A stretch of 38,981 bases of DNA from Anaerolineales bacterium (GCA_003105035.1 PQAL01000040.1:1-38981); one strand, 5' to 3'. Positions 7,801 through 15,164 are shown, counted from the first letter of the stretch. Numbers and translations: made by a program. The notes: generated from the letters alone by a model not told the origin.

Positions 7801-10280
7801 TAGGGTGGCTGTGTCACAGCCACGTCAAATTGTAGTGTTGCAGTCGGCTCGCTGCCCGTCCAGATGGCATTTCCCACAAAAACGCCCTGTCCATCGTACA
7901 GATCACCTTCAACGGTAAACGTTCCCGGGATATTGATCTTCAACGGTATGTTAACCAGGATCGCTTCGTACAGGCCGTTACCGTTTGCATCGATACCCTG
8001 ATACGAATATTCATCAACGATGCTCGCTGGTTGAACCTTGAATTGGCTGGCGCGGTATGCTTGAGTTAAAAATGAATATTCCTGGTAGTCGAGCATTTTT
8101 TCGGGTTCAATGATCGCCAAGATCGGCTGGTCCGGTGAGGCCACCCACAGGGCTTGCACCTGGTAGGGGCCATCGACACCAAAGTCGCCGATCTGCTGAC
8201 CGTCAAAAGAAAGCTGAACCATCTGCAAACCTTTTTTCAAGCTGGTCCGGCCTGTAGATGTGCGGATGACATTCTCCCCAGTGAGCAGAAGACCACCAAG
8301 CTGGTATTCACCGTCCTGGGAAGCAGTCACCTCAGCCGTGATGTTAAGCTCATCATAAAGACCATCATCATCTTTATCGAGACCCGACTCAGCCAGGATA
8401 TTACCAAGCCGGGCCTTACCATTGGAGCTGGCACTGTTTGTCATGAATGGGAAATATGCCTTGTAAGTGGTGGCCCCTTCTACCGCACTCCGCGTCTGTC
8501 CTGGGACAATGGAGCAAGTAGTGATGCTCCAGGCAGCTTTAAAGGCATCACATTCAGCCGTGGGAGTGGAAGCGCTGCAGCTTGTTGGCTGCGGGTTGTA
8601 AGGCCAGTTCTCCAGTGGAGTTGCCGGGTCTGGGACGCCAGCCGGCAGGAAATAGGTCATAGTTTCGTCACGGGCGGGTGAGGCCGGGTTGCTGACGATT
8701 GGCGTGCGCCACTCGCTGGGTGCCCAGTTATCTCCGCTCCACATCTGGCAGTTCAGAACGTCAACCTGGGGTGACTGCCTGATCTCCAGTGGCCTGAGGC
8801 TACTCCATTCATAGTCTCGATTCAGTCGATCGAAAGAAGCATCAGTAGGTGCTTCATTTTGCCAGGCGGTATTAACCGTTCCTACCCCGGTGCTGGTCTG
8901 GAAAGTCCAATCTTCATTAACTGCGAATACCCCGTCTCCATAATAATCGTTATAGTACCCAGAGGCGGTATCCCAGGTATTTAATGTTGATGTTCCAGTT
9001 GTGCCGGAGCTCCAGGGGTAATACAGGTCAGCCGACTCATCTCCGCCGTAGGCACGCTTGGCATACCACTTGTCATTCATCCACATCATCACCGAATGGT
9101 CATATTCGTAACCTGTGCCAATTTGCCCGGATTCGCCATGCCCACTAGTCTTGTTATAATCCAAAGTGAACGGCCGCGAAGCGATGCCAGCCGAACGAAG
9201 GATTGAAGTGAAGGTTGTTGACGTGGTTTCACAATAGCCACCAATGCTGGTGATGCCGGTGCCATCAAACCAGCGATACATGGCGCTGGTCCAGTTATTT
9301 TGCGCATGATGGGACTGGGTATGAAATTCAGCATCAATCCAGGATGCAAGAGCGTCAATGGCCGCAGTCATTGTGTTTTTACCTTGCATGGCTTTCATGG
9401 CATTGTTGACAAATACCGCCTTGGTATACTGCTCGGTCCAATACGCCTGGGCATAACCATAAGCATTGTGATACTGCCAGAGTGAGCAGGGTGCGTTGGG
9501 GTCGGTCCCCGGGCAGGGCTGCACGGTGCTCTCATAATCCCCATAATAAGACGCTTCCCACATGCGCCACCATACGGCTACTTCGTCTTTCTTATTATCC
9601 GGGTCACCGTCATAAAGGAAAGCAGCAATCTGATCTTCGGGGAGAGTGCTGGGCAGCTCGAAGATGACATAGATCGGCATACTCTTTGTCCAGGCACCAT
9701 CGGTGACGGTGGCAATATAGGTGCCTACCGTGCCAGCGATCGGTATGCTAACTGCCCAACCGCCGCTTGGATCCATTATAGGGGTTAATGCGGTCATACT
9801 CGTACCGGTCAGCGTCAACGTACCCGAGGCAGGTCCTGTTATGGTAAATACAGTACCCCGCCGGACAACCAGGGCTTCACGTAGCAGGTACTGGTCGCCA
9901 GCCTGGATCATCTTAATATATTTCGGATCTGTGGTGCTGAAGTATTGCTTTGTCTTGAAGCTGTCGTTATAGATGACCGCGATGCCTGGATCATGTGAAT
10001 CCAACGGGTTGGTATTAAACAACTTTTCCTCCCCATCACTCAGGCCATCGTTATCACTATCCAGGTCTTCCGGATTGGTGACAAACGGCCCTCCGGCAAG
10101 GTTGTACCAGCCGGCTGTTTCCAGCGTGTTAGCCAGTCCATCACTATCTTTATCGGGCAAGGGGTATGGATCCTCCTGTGCTTTTACAGATAAGGTAGGA
10201 GAAAAATAGGGAAATAGCATAGAAAGGATCAATACGATAGACAGAACATGGAATGTTTTGATCAGGATTTTATGTTTCAT
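1..10280 (-). CDS. Giant secreted multidomain surface protein (transglutaminase-like, InlB repeats, NodB deacetylase), 3' end outside window
   Basis: The frame opens with ATG at 10280 behind GAGGAG 8 nt upstream and is still open at position 3. The reading phase matches at every place I translated (start, transglutaminase, PKD, NodB, left edge), so at least 3426 codons are present. Domain order by residue is: signal peptide 1-34 (cleavage likely after SVKA); DxDxDG thrombospondin-3-like repeats 37-85; an Ig-like region; a transglutaminase-like core with Cys350 (GGYCETTS) and His395 (YDHSVMMW); three DxNxNGxYD beta-sandwich modules, about 600-900; four 88-residue repeats 1032-1383; a jelly-roll about 1384-1507; a PKD domain about 1507-1602; 11 InlB-type repeats 1602-2393; a jelly-roll 2394-2555; a NodB deacetylase about 2570-2800 (TFDDG with Asp2575/2576, HTADH with His2629/2633); and 9 further InlB repeats, the last cut by the edge. 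It is probably an adhesin or matrix protein. Combined catalytic roles are inferred. Confidence 0.9.
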   Translation of the reverse strand, partial: MKHKILIKTFHVLSIVLILSMLFPYFSPTLSVKAQEDPYPLPDKDSDGLANTLETAGWYNLAGGPFVTNPEDLDSDNDGLSDGEEKLFNTNPLDSHDPGIAVIYNDSFKTKQYFSTTDPKYIKMIQAGDQYLLREALVVRRGTVFTITGPASGTLTLTGTSMTALTPIMDPSGGWAVSIPIAGTVGTYIATVTDGAWTKSMPIYVIFELPSTLPEDQIAAFLYDGDPDNKKDEVAVWWRMWEASYYGDYESTVQPCPGTDPNAPCSLWQYHNAYGYAQAYWTEQYTKAVFVNNAMKAMQGKNTMTAAIDALASWIDAEFHTQSHHAQNNWTSAMYRWFDGTGITSIGGYCETTSTTFTSILRSAGIASRPFTLDYNKTSGHGESGQIGTGYEYDHSVMMWMNDKWYAKRAYGGDESADLYYPWSSGTTGTSTLNTWDTASGYYNDYYGDGVFAVNEDWTFQTSTGVGTVNTAWQNEAPTDASFDRLNRDYEWSSLRPLEIRQSPQVDVLNCQMWSGDNWAPSEWRTPIVSNPASPARDETMTYFLPAGVPDPATPLENWPYNPQPTSCSASTPTAECDAFKAAWSITTCSIVPGQTRSAVEGATTYKAYFPFMTNSASSNGKARLGNILAESGLDKDDDGLYDELNITAEVTASQDGEYQLGGLLLTGENVIRTSTGRTSLKKGLQMVQLSFDGQQIGDFGVDGPYQVQALWVASPDQPILAIIEPEKMLDYQEYSFLTQAYRASQFKVQPASIVDEYSYQGIDANGNGLYEAILVNIPLKINIPGTFTVEGDLYDGQGVFVGNAIWTGSEPTATLQFDVAVTQPPYSLEHLNLIQANGPIVDNRFASAYQITDLVGLIEMDGIVIGALPSGTNDIMDVTPGPYTFSPVDTNGNGRYDKLVANVTVNVTDSGTFRAGNYSIEGLLVDDYGTEVAWAVSNPQALALGTNTMSLEFDGKMLYEQLPLTGSRAFKLSAVKIFTGSLSSATLAVQAQVAASTSAYSRSQFEPSSPAITVFQDDMENGTGQWSISEQNATGASTIYNVNIGYTVGGTFLLTVDSVTTGPLAWNISSTNLRSALTNAGIATTAVTGSGTLATPWVITFTTPPTAVTMDKTGLIKNVIGSGTIYNVNVSPAVGGTFLLTVDSVTTAPLAWNISSTNLRTALTNAGIATTNVTGSGTLAAPWVITFTTAPSAVTIDKTGLIENLIGTTATYNVTIGTAVGGTFSLTVDSKTTAPLAWNINYTNLRTALTNAGIATTAVTGSGTFASPWVITFTGIPTAVTMDKTGLAPGGIWSFDASVTGAGTIYYVNTGPALGGTFMLTVDSKTTAPLDWNITAANLRTNLTNAGISTTTITGYGTLAAPWVITFTAAPTAVTLNNSGLFMASHSKSHAWRASSTVINASQQLVMATAINLTDYASPVLRFNHAYQLGNVSDKAILEVSTNGTTWTVLKTFTGINTAPHWITEEIDLSAYGEMANVYLRFNAQRANAAGFVYWYVDDVSINAWPAVTNVAILPPASVEEGIPATFAASYSSIDTSLPITYKWSFAGQEFETTSPTYDLVFPDAGDIPVTLTVSNPFDSTSVTQTVTVNGNSDNVVLTILVTPEAGGSVLRSPDQQAFLPGSEVTLTAMPANGYTFSGWSGGECSGTGTCILIMNADTTVTATFAPIEYTLTVDTGNLGTVTKSPDKATYHYGEVVQLTAAPASNYYFSHWSGDLSGSSNPASITIDGYKSINAVFTQGYTLAINAVGGGAVTKYPDQATYQPGQVVEVSAFPALNWEFSAWSGDCTGSGACLVTMNRNKIVTATFVKTGYTLDIVVTATGTTSSVAKNPDQATYTYGQRVILTANPEPGWTFSGWGRDLTGSTNPSVITIDGNKTVFANFSHPTYAFPAVTVSPTGKGTVTKSPNATSYYYGTVVTVTATPVTGWAFDHWEGSCTGSVNPCLVTVDGAEAVTAYFKSEYTLTINTVGLGTVTKNPYKATYYYGDVVTLTPTGEAGWTFGSWSGDLTGTANPATVTMNSNKSVTATFTGGDLNPPYTLLVTQPANGTIDPGTASYEPGTAVELTATPANHYHFVEWTGVCSGQLTTTCSVTMDAHKAVSAVFAIDTFVMNVTQSTGGTIDKSTATYDYGAVVVLTATPATNYTFGQWNGDCVGQANPCTLMMDGPKSVSATFNQNTFTLTITYNPTEGAGTTTPPAGVNIYPNGTVVNVFAFPTAGYKFDHWGGSCSGTGNCSLTMTTNRAVTAYFTPVYQNLTIAVNPVDGGSTSPAVGINPYLEGSVVEVTAIPADGYEFAQWNGACSGIGACTVTMDSPKSVTAVFAHDVVNLSMTINGSGKVIRSLEPPYYPSDQVTLTADPDPNWSFLEWSGDCAGQGNPCTLTMDVDKQVTATFIQVTCALPRNLNESPGILREDFESLSGWTISGSAPGYSAVIDAANHKVGNASIKLTTPSSSGYVGIKKTVNWDMSSPDAQGNIRFWVYVHGTGEPTGFQVYMYNSNQSNGFYATYGRPFRLRYRPGWNLVSLRTSDWYTFGSPSWGNPITSIYIRISGTSATSYSIDGLESGESIPAVLLTFDDGHSTLWDQAYAYMEPRNVRGTGYIISNYLNTMGKVTWTQLQEMYATGWTVGNHTADHTSLTTLSLSDQEAALATARDALNDHGLMNVNYVAYPYGNYNADTLTAMANLGMRSGRTTLYFNNLSPLTNPYEIGMRNIDSSTTLDVAKGYIDTAISRGEIVVLLLHDISTNPTVNGWYIDRFQGLVDYIISQGVPILTMDELYRLQSGNIKIPQPINGSCWDAVVLDEYTLTVNSAHGAVTKDPDQTMYTSGTNVLLTMGAVDPAWTFSGWNGGGCTGTDPCTVTINSDTTVTAEFTQNTYALAVTANPVGGGAVTKSPDAANYPSGTTVTLTPVPAEGWIFSGWSGVNAAELIDNGNGTWSIVMNEAKTVSASFELSVVTLTISPIEGGAITATPPGPYHYGDVVTLQALPDVGHNFTGWTGDLTGITNPTTITLNGNKTVGATFGSNAVTLTLQQSTGGTITATPAGPYLYGDDVTLEATAATGYDFAGWTGDLSGENNPTTITLNGNMVVGATFTQIEYTLTVDHEGSGYVLRDNEAPYYYGEIVHLTASPSSGWSFGSWSGDLSGNTNPATITIDGNKSVMATFTEDWYTLDVIIDPVGSGQVDVNPPGPYRYHSMPILTAYPNPGWTFVNWTGDREGTANPIEVTVNYDSTVYAHFARIPYTFSTSVEGQGTISKSPDQTTYYYGDQVTVTATPEVGWSFGYWSGSCSGSGPCVVTVDANENVTATFLQGANILSVNVIGSGTVTRSPDQATYANGASVTLTANPASDWHLNRWEGDLSGSVSPISITMNENKDVTAVFVPDTFTLAYTAGTGGTLTGETTQTVPYGSNGTAVMAVANTGYHFVSWS
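3102..5480 (-). repeat. Array A of InlB-type repeats (eleven units)
   Basis: Eleven consecutive units of about 72 residues run between the PKD domain and the second jelly-roll. They share the GW/GY-F-xxWSG core and the closing K-x-VTATF strand. Two loop types are interspersed: a Cys-pair type (SCSGTGNC, DCTGSGAC) and a Cys-free type (DLTGSTNP). The units are clearly diverged from one another, unlike the four 88-residue repeats nearby, so this array is probably old. Confidence 0.85.
6132..7185 (-). repeat. Four tandem 88-residue repeats, similar at DNA level
   Basis: Four consecutive units of about 263 bp encode a pattern of the form IYNVNxGxxVGGTF, LTVDSxTTAPLAWNI, LRTALTNAGIATT, VTGSGTLAxPWVITFT and AVTxDKTGL. 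Long stretches are nearly identical in DNA as well as protein; for example, the segments near 6820-6870 and 7060-7120 share most bases. This points to recent tandem duplication or gene conversion. I do not recognise the domain family with certainty; it looks like an all-beta extracellular module. Confidence 0.85.
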
Positions 10281-10662
10281 GGAGCCATCTCCTCTTTTAA
10301 TTATCGGCTAGTACTTCGTCCCCTGAGAATAAGAGGAAGCTATCATCCAATAATGTATGTATGAAATTAAATAAATAAAGGCAATACTTGCGAGCATATT
10401 CACAAATATAGTAGAAAATCGCGAATTTCACATCGTCAAATTAACCAATAATTAATCTGCGATTCAGTCCATTTACAGTCAAGCAGAATTACACAATCCG
10501 ACAATAATGTATAACACAAATGTGCCATATGTCACAATAAATATTGAGATATCAACAAAAAGAACAAAATATTTATTAGATTTATATTTCTGACATGGAA
10601 AATATTAACAATTCAATTAGGAAAAACTAGCGCGGATGGAAATTTGAACCTTTATTAATAAG
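10281..10662. other. AT-rich intergenic region upstream of the giant gene
   Basis: These 382 bases separate the CapK-like gene from the giant gene, both on the minus strand. I find no coding frame of credible length. The stretch is much more AT-rich than its neighbours, holds a CRP-like palindrome at 10521-10536, and ends in the GAGGAG ribosome-binding site before the start at 10280. No convincing -35/-10 pair was identified. It is probably the independent promoter region of the giant gene. Confidence 0.7.
10521..10536. promoter_or_regulatory. CRP/FNR-family-like operator
   Basis: TGTGCCATATGTCACA is palindromic in 14 of 16 bases. It matches the classic CRP half-sites TGTGA-N6-TCACA at 9 of 10 positions and is flanked by AAA and ATAA as in strong CRP sites. 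It lies about 240 bp upstream of the giant gene's start. The cognate regulator is not in this window, so the link to a CRP/FNR-family protein is inference from the motif. Confidence 0.45.
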
Positions 10663-12024
10663 TTAAGGTTCATTTAATTCAGAAACTGCGTACTGGTGTT
10701 TCCCTGAGGGCAGCGGGGCAATCTCGTCCACAAATTTAAATTCCACAGTACAGTTATCTCCAAATGTATGGCGCACTGCATAACGAATCTCATCGAGCAC
10801 GGCCCGAGGAATCTCACCGGAGGGAACTAGGCGGAAGACCATCTGCTTGAGCGACTTTTGGTTCACCTGGAACTGCCGGATCGATGGATGGGTCAGGCAG
10901 CGCCAAGGTGCCCCGGCAAATCCCCCCCACACCATGCTGCCATTGGCAGCGCGCAGTGCCTCCACGCTGCGACCTTCGACTGAGGCAAGCATGGGTGCCG
11001 AACGCCCGCAGGGGCAGCTCGATTCCGCGCTGAAGCTGGCAAAATCGCCCACCTGGTAACGGATAAACGGCATGCCATAATTGTTAAGGTTGGTGACGAC
11101 GACCTCACCTACCTGCCCAAGGTCAGATGGCGCGCCGTCTACCAAAATTTCAACCAGGTTATTTTCCACACTCACGTGCAAGCCGAGGTGGGATTCACAC
11201 TCACAGGCAATTCCCCCAAGTTCGAGAGTTCCGTAGCGGTTAAAGACGCGGGTGTGGAAGATTTCCTCAATCTCTTGGCGTACGACTGGAAGCAGTCTTT
11301 CTGCGGTCGTAAAGACGCCATCGAAGGTTACACCATCAAAAAGGTTGGATCGCACATAGCGGGCAAAGACCTGAATACTGGTCGGGTAGCCAAACAAGAT
11401 GCGCGCATTTGAGCGGAGCGTTTGGCAAGCAAAGGCTTGCATGGCGGATGGGGACAGTGCGAAGGCATCCATCTGGAAGCGATTCCAAACCCGATCTATC
11501 CAGGCTAAGCGTAGGCGCTGCCGGATAGTGGGATCCAGCTTAGCGCCCCAGATGAAGGCTTGCGAGTCGCCAAGTTGCCAGCCAGCCCAGCTAATGTGGC
11601 GTTGGATATCGGCTGTGACTACATCCCGGAAGTTGTTGTCTTGCATAAATGTCAACGGCTCTCCCGTGGACCCAGAGGTAGCAAGCTGGCTCATTTGGTG
11701 TCTACGCTCCGGCTCAGTAGTAATCAAGTCTTGATAGTTATCGCGGATAAGAGCTTTGGTGAGGACAGGGAGCGTGTCCAGGTTACTCAAATCAGGTTCC
11801 AGGTCGCCGGGCTGGAAACCGATCTCTTTGAAGATTCGCTGGTAGTAAGGTATGTACTGGTTGGCATATTCCACCAGTCTCAGCAGCTTGTCGTGCTGCA
11901 AAGCCTCCAACTCATCGCGGCTCAGCCATTGGGTGCAGTTCAATTCTTCCAGCCGAGCTAGAATATGCCGTCCAGTGATTCGTTCATGAAGTTTTAACGC
12001 AGCTAAACTAAGCGTGCGATTCAT
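10663..12024 (-). CDS. CapK/PaaK-like adenylate-forming enzyme (phenylacetate-CoA ligase family)
   Basis: This 453-residue protein has the adenylate-forming nucleotide loop ATSGSTGEPLTF at residues 115-126. It also has a later CECESHLGLH segment and the C-terminal ligase fold typical of the phenylacetate-CoA ligase/CapK (coenzyme F390 synthetase-like) family. Family members activate a carboxylate as an acyl-AMP or acyl-CoA. CapK-type members are common in exopolysaccharide clusters, where an acyl donor for polymer decoration is the usual guess. The substrate cannot be read from the sequence. It is the last gene of the cluster, starting at an ATG 3 bp after the GNAT stop codon, so the two are probably translationally coupled. 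Confidence 0.85.
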   Translation of the reverse strand: MNRTLSLAALKLHERITGRHILARLEELNCTQWLSRDELEALQHDKLLRLVEYANQYIPYYQRIFKEIGFQPGDLEPDLSNLDTLPVLTKALIRDNYQDLITTEPERRHQMSQLATSGSTGEPLTFMQDNNFRDVVTADIQRHISWAGWQLGDSQAFIWGAKLDPTIRQRLRLAWIDRVWNRFQMDAFALSPSAMQAFACQTLRSNARILFGYPTSIQVFARYVRSNLFDGVTFDGVFTTAERLLPVVRQEIEEIFHTRVFNRYGTLELGGIACECESHLGLHVSVENNLVEILVDGAPSDLGQVGEVVVTNLNNYGMPFIRYQVGDFASFSAESSCPCGRSAPMLASVEGRSVEALRAANGSMVWGGFAGAPWRCLTHPSIRQFQVNQKSLKQMVFRLVPSGEIPRAVLDEIRYAVRHTFGDNCTVEFKFVDEIAPLPSGKHQYAVSELNEP

Positions 12025-12027
12025 TAT

Positions 12028-12675
12028 TTACGAATGGCTTATCGATATTTTTACTCGGTACCAGGGACCGAAACGTTTAAAATCTATCTCACCAAGTATC
12101 GTGCTTCCAAGTTTCCGTTGCCAGACAGCGATTGACGGAATGTTGTTAGCCTCAATGTAACAGAGAGCCCTCCGGTAACCCATATCCTTAAATTTCTGTA
12201 AGCGGGCAATTGTGAGAGCCGTCTGCACGCCTTGCCGGCGATAAGCTGGTGCGGTGAAAGCATCGTTGCAGAGAATATCTCCATACACTAAACTAAGACG
12301 TACCCGCTCTACCTCCGCATCGACTTCCGCGCATCCCCAAGCATACCCAGCTGCTTGGGAATTTTCAACCGCAATGAAACCAAAATGCCCATGCACCAAT
12401 CGATATTCACACAAACGGACTTCAGAAGGCCGGTTGATCTCTCGGATAAGTTCCAGGTCATTTTTTGTGAACGGACGAATTTCAAATGATGTTTTTGATA
12501 AAGGAACGGGCAATGGATTTTCAAGTGAACAGGCAAAGATCAAAAATTTCAAGTGCCGGTATGGTAGCCTGACAATATCCAAAGCAATTATTGGTATTGC
12601 GGATAGTAATCCATCGTGTTGGATAAAAAAAAGCCAATCTTCGAATAATTCACCAAGTCGATGAAGAGGGTTCAT
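12028..12675 (-). CDS. GNAT-family acyltransferase
   Basis: This 215-residue protein has a GNAT acyl-CoA-binding motif A at about residues 143-156 (APAYRRQGVQTAL, the RxxG pyrophosphate loop) and the later IEANNIPSIAVWQRKLG segment typical of motif B. The first 60 residues are an extension that is rich in aromatic and hydrophobic residues and is not part of the core fold. It may position the enzyme at the membrane or on a partner. Lying between a FemAB-like protein and a CapK-like enzyme, it probably transfers an acyl group to a sugar or amino-sugar of the polymer. The acceptor is unknown. Confidence 0.8.
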   Translation of the reverse strand: MNPLHRLGELFEDWLFFIQHDGLLSAIPIIALDIVRLPYRHLKFLIFACSLENPLPVPLSKTSFEIRPFTKNDLELIREINRPSEVRLCEYRLVHGHFGFIAVENSQAAGYAWGCAEVDAEVERVRLSLVYGDILCNDAFTAPAYRRQGVQTALTIARLQKFKDMGYRRALCYIEANNIPSIAVWQRKLGSTILGEIDFKRFGPWYRVKISISHS

Positions 12676-12703
12676 TTATCAAAATTCAACGGTGAATTGA
12701 AAA

Positions 12704-13720
12704 TCAACCAATCAGGTAACGATATAACTGATAGCCTTTTTCACTAACCCGGAGTAAAGCTTTTGAGTGAATCAATATGTTGCGCCCGTGCTCAACTAAT
12801 TTTCCACCAAATTTAGCTTTGAAATCTCTCACACCATACGCTTCGCCAGGTTTACCCGCCCCACCAAAGTCATAAATCTTGTAACCATGTGTGCAGCCCC
12901 AATTTAAGACGTGCCACATGAGCAGCTCACCGGGAGATTCATCTGCATAGGCACGATCTACTCCACTATACCAGCCATAGATAACATCCTTGTATAACAA
13001 CTCAGCTGACGCAGCCACGAGATTTGAATCGACACGCCCTAACCAAAATTGGACCATACCCTTTGGCATCAAGATATTATAAGCAGCTTCAAACAATGAC
13101 CGGTCTGCCAAAGGTATCCGCGCTTCCCGGTAGGTTTTACTCACAAGCCTGAACCAATCTTCGAGCTGGCTATGTTGGGTGAGCAGGTCAATTCTCATGC
13201 TCCCTTTCCGTATACCTTGGCGGATGTGCTTACGGGTTCGTGGTCCAATATTCTGCAATACTTGCTCTGGTGTTATGTCGAGATCTATCAGGTAATCCAG
13301 ATGCTCTGTATAGATAAATCCATTTTGGGCGAATACCCCCTGTAAAAGGCTAAGATCAGCAAGGTTCCGCAACTCTGTAAACAAAGCTTGGCGTTTTGCG
13401 GCGCGTACATACGAGCTTAACAATAAATCCAGCGCATTTGCATCATAGCCAGTAGAGGAACATAATACGCTCCCATAAACGATTGCCCGTGTGGTAAGGG
13501 GACGAAACAAGCCATCTGCGAGGGTAATCTGAACCGGTGTAAGAAGTGCCAATATCTCCTTGTGTTTATTGACAACAGCTTGTAACAAAGGATGATGTCC
13601 TTTTGTATGAGAGAAAACTTGATATATCTCGGGGGTATGGAATATATTCCCTTGTGGATTAAGGGCAACATAATCTCTCCATATATTTTCATCAAGTGAG
13701 TTTACGATTTGCAGGTTCAT
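12704..13720 (-). CDS. FemAB-like aminoacyl/acyl transferase (GNAT fold)
   Basis: I place the start at the ATG at 13720 (MNLQIVNS, 338 residues); an upstream TTG at 13732 is possible. The protein shows FemAB/Acetyltransf_6 hallmarks: a basic RKHIRQGIRKG segment mid-protein, then YGWYSGVDRAYADESPG, and a C-terminal YDFGG....G.RDFKAKFGG block. Classic FemX enzymes add amino acids to peptidoglycan precursors using aminoacyl-tRNA. The subgroup found in exopolysaccharide clusters has unproven acceptors. The next gene downstream (GNAT) follows after 28 bp, which suggests one operon. Confidence 0.85.
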   Translation of the reverse strand: MNLQIVNSLDENIWRDYVALNPQGNIFHTPEIYQVFSHTKGHHPLLQAVVNKHKEILALLTPVQITLADGLFRPLTTRAIVYGSVLCSSTGYDANALDLLLSSYVRAAKRQALFTELRNLADLSLLQGVFAQNGFIYTEHLDYLIDLDITPEQVLQNIGPRTRKHIRQGIRKGSMRIDLLTQHSQLEDWFRLVSKTYREARIPLADRSLFEAAYNILMPKGMVQFWLGRVDSNLVAASAELLYKDVIYGWYSGVDRAYADESPGELLMWHVLNWGCTHGYKIYDFGGAGKPGEAYGVRDFKAKFGGKLVEHGRNILIHSKALLRVSEKGYQLYRYLIG

Positions 13721-13777
13721 TGATATTTCCAAAGTTATTAACCCGTAGCATTACCCGGGTCGTTCACGTCTTCACAT

Positions 13778-15001
13778 TTATAGCTGGTGCTGCTTTTTAC
13801 CTACTCGCTCAACAAGCTCAACATATTCAGCACTGATCTTCGCCCAATTGTAACGCTGGTTAAAATTTTGGCTTCTACGGGCAAGTTCAGCCATTCGGTT
13901 GGGATTGTTATAAAGCATAAGAATACAACGAGTCAGGTCATCCACATTCCCAGGCTCAAAGAATTCCACGTTTGAATCACTGTGATAAATCTGATTAGCG
14001 GTGGTCCGAGCAGCAATCACAGGCAAGCCCAAAGCGGCATATTCCATTAATTTTGTAGACAATGCAGTATCGGTAAACACGTTACTACGGATCGGAACGA
14101 CACCCAGGTGGCAAGACATTATGATCTCTGGAAGCTCCTCAACGAGATGTAAACCATCGATTGTAATGTGTCGATTCAACTTAAGTTCCTCGACCATTCG
14201 TACCATCTGGGGTAAGTACTCCCCATTTCCAATCAAGGACAAATGGATTCCGGGAATATCATGCCGGACCCGATCAATTGCCTGAATTACCAGATCCAAC
14301 CCATTCCGCTGCACGAAGGTACCGTGGTAGATGAGGCGAAAGCTATTTCCCTTATGCGGTTGCGCTCGCTCTTGCTCTGATGGATGAAATATGTTTTCAT
14401 CGGCGACATTCATCACCACACTACATTTTTTCTCCGGCAGGCCTCGTCTAATCAAGGCCTGCCGCCATAGCTCAGAGACTGTAATCACATGATCGGCAAA
14501 CCGGCAAGCCAGACGCTCTTGTAAGCGGATCGAACGAGCCAAAAAGGAGCCTGTCTGTCCGAAACGCTCGGCGTAGAACTCAGGCATCAAATCATGCATA
14601 TCAAGAATGATAGGAACCCGCAGCAGTTTGGGAATCAGGGCGCAAAAGACCAGAAAATCCGGCATGTTATGCACCTGAACTGTATCGTAACGACTCTGAA
14701 AGTGCAGTCTGGTAAGTTTGAAGGCAGCAGTGAAGAAGAAACGCAGGTATTTGAGGAACTTTTCGCCCAGTACGTTGCCCCTCAGCAGGGTGGTCAGGAG
14801 CCGATACCTCTCCCGATAGATCTTGACCCCTTTGTAGTCGTCAGTAGCAGGCTCACCCTTCAGGCGGATACAGATTACTTCCACATCAACGCCATGTTTT
14901 ACTAAGGCCTCTGCCTCTCTCTGGACCCGGGATTCGCCCAAGGGGTAAGGAGCAAATACAACCATGCAGTGATGGGGAGATGGTTGGTTTACCTTGGACA
15001 T
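13778..15001 (-). CDS. Glycosyltransferase, GT4 family (GT-B fold)
   Basis: This 407-residue protein has two Rossmann-like halves. The N-terminal half has a basic and aromatic acceptor face with HNMPDF and ILDMHDLMPE. The C-terminal donor domain begins RLIYHGTFVQRNGLDLVIQA and contains the nucleotide-sugar site TKLMEYAALGLPVIA, where the Glu corresponds to the second acid of the GT4 EX7E motif. It probably adds one sugar from a nucleotide donor onto the undecaprenyl-linked repeat unit at the cytoplasmic face. The sugar is not predictable. A 45-bp gap separates it from the next gene. No strong ribosome-binding site is visible before the ATG. Confidence 0.88.
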   Translation of the reverse strand: MSKVNQPSPHHCMVVFAPYPLGESRVQREAEALVKHGVDVEVICIRLKGEPATDDYKGVKIYRERYRLLTTLLRGNVLGEKFLKYLRFFFTAAFKLTRLHFQSRYDTVQVHNMPDFLVFCALIPKLLRVPIILDMHDLMPEFYAERFGQTGSFLARSIRLQERLACRFADHVITVSELWRQALIRRGLPEKKCSVVMNVADENIFHPSEQERAQPHKGNSFRLIYHGTFVQRNGLDLVIQAIDRVRHDIPGIHLSLIGNGEYLPQMVRMVEELKLNRHITIDGLHLVEELPEIIMSCHLGVVPIRSNVFTDTALSTKLMEYAALGLPVIAARTTANQIYHSDSNVEFFEPGNVDDLTRCILMLYNNPNRMAELARRSQNFNQRYNWAKISAEYVELVERVGKKQHQL

Positions 15002-15164
15002 TGATATTCAATAAAATAAAAGGGATTTATCAAGGCGTTATACAATGCAAGTCTCGGTTAGCAACTGGATTTTAATTGGTTAGATGAGAAGAAGGAGTAT
15101 GAGCTACTTTTTATTTGGCGTATATTAATAGCAATGAAAACGGAATGTTATTTACTTAGATGTT

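Noticed and set aside
18-10209. Many plus-strand frames of 60-175 codons across the first 10 kb
   Set aside because: They are antisense shadows of the giant minus-strand gene. None has a recognisable domain, and the minus-strand frame explains the whole region.
11176-11961. Plus-strand frames of 78-133 codons opposite the CapK-like gene
   Set aside because: They lie wholly antisense to a well-supported enzyme and have no domain signatures.
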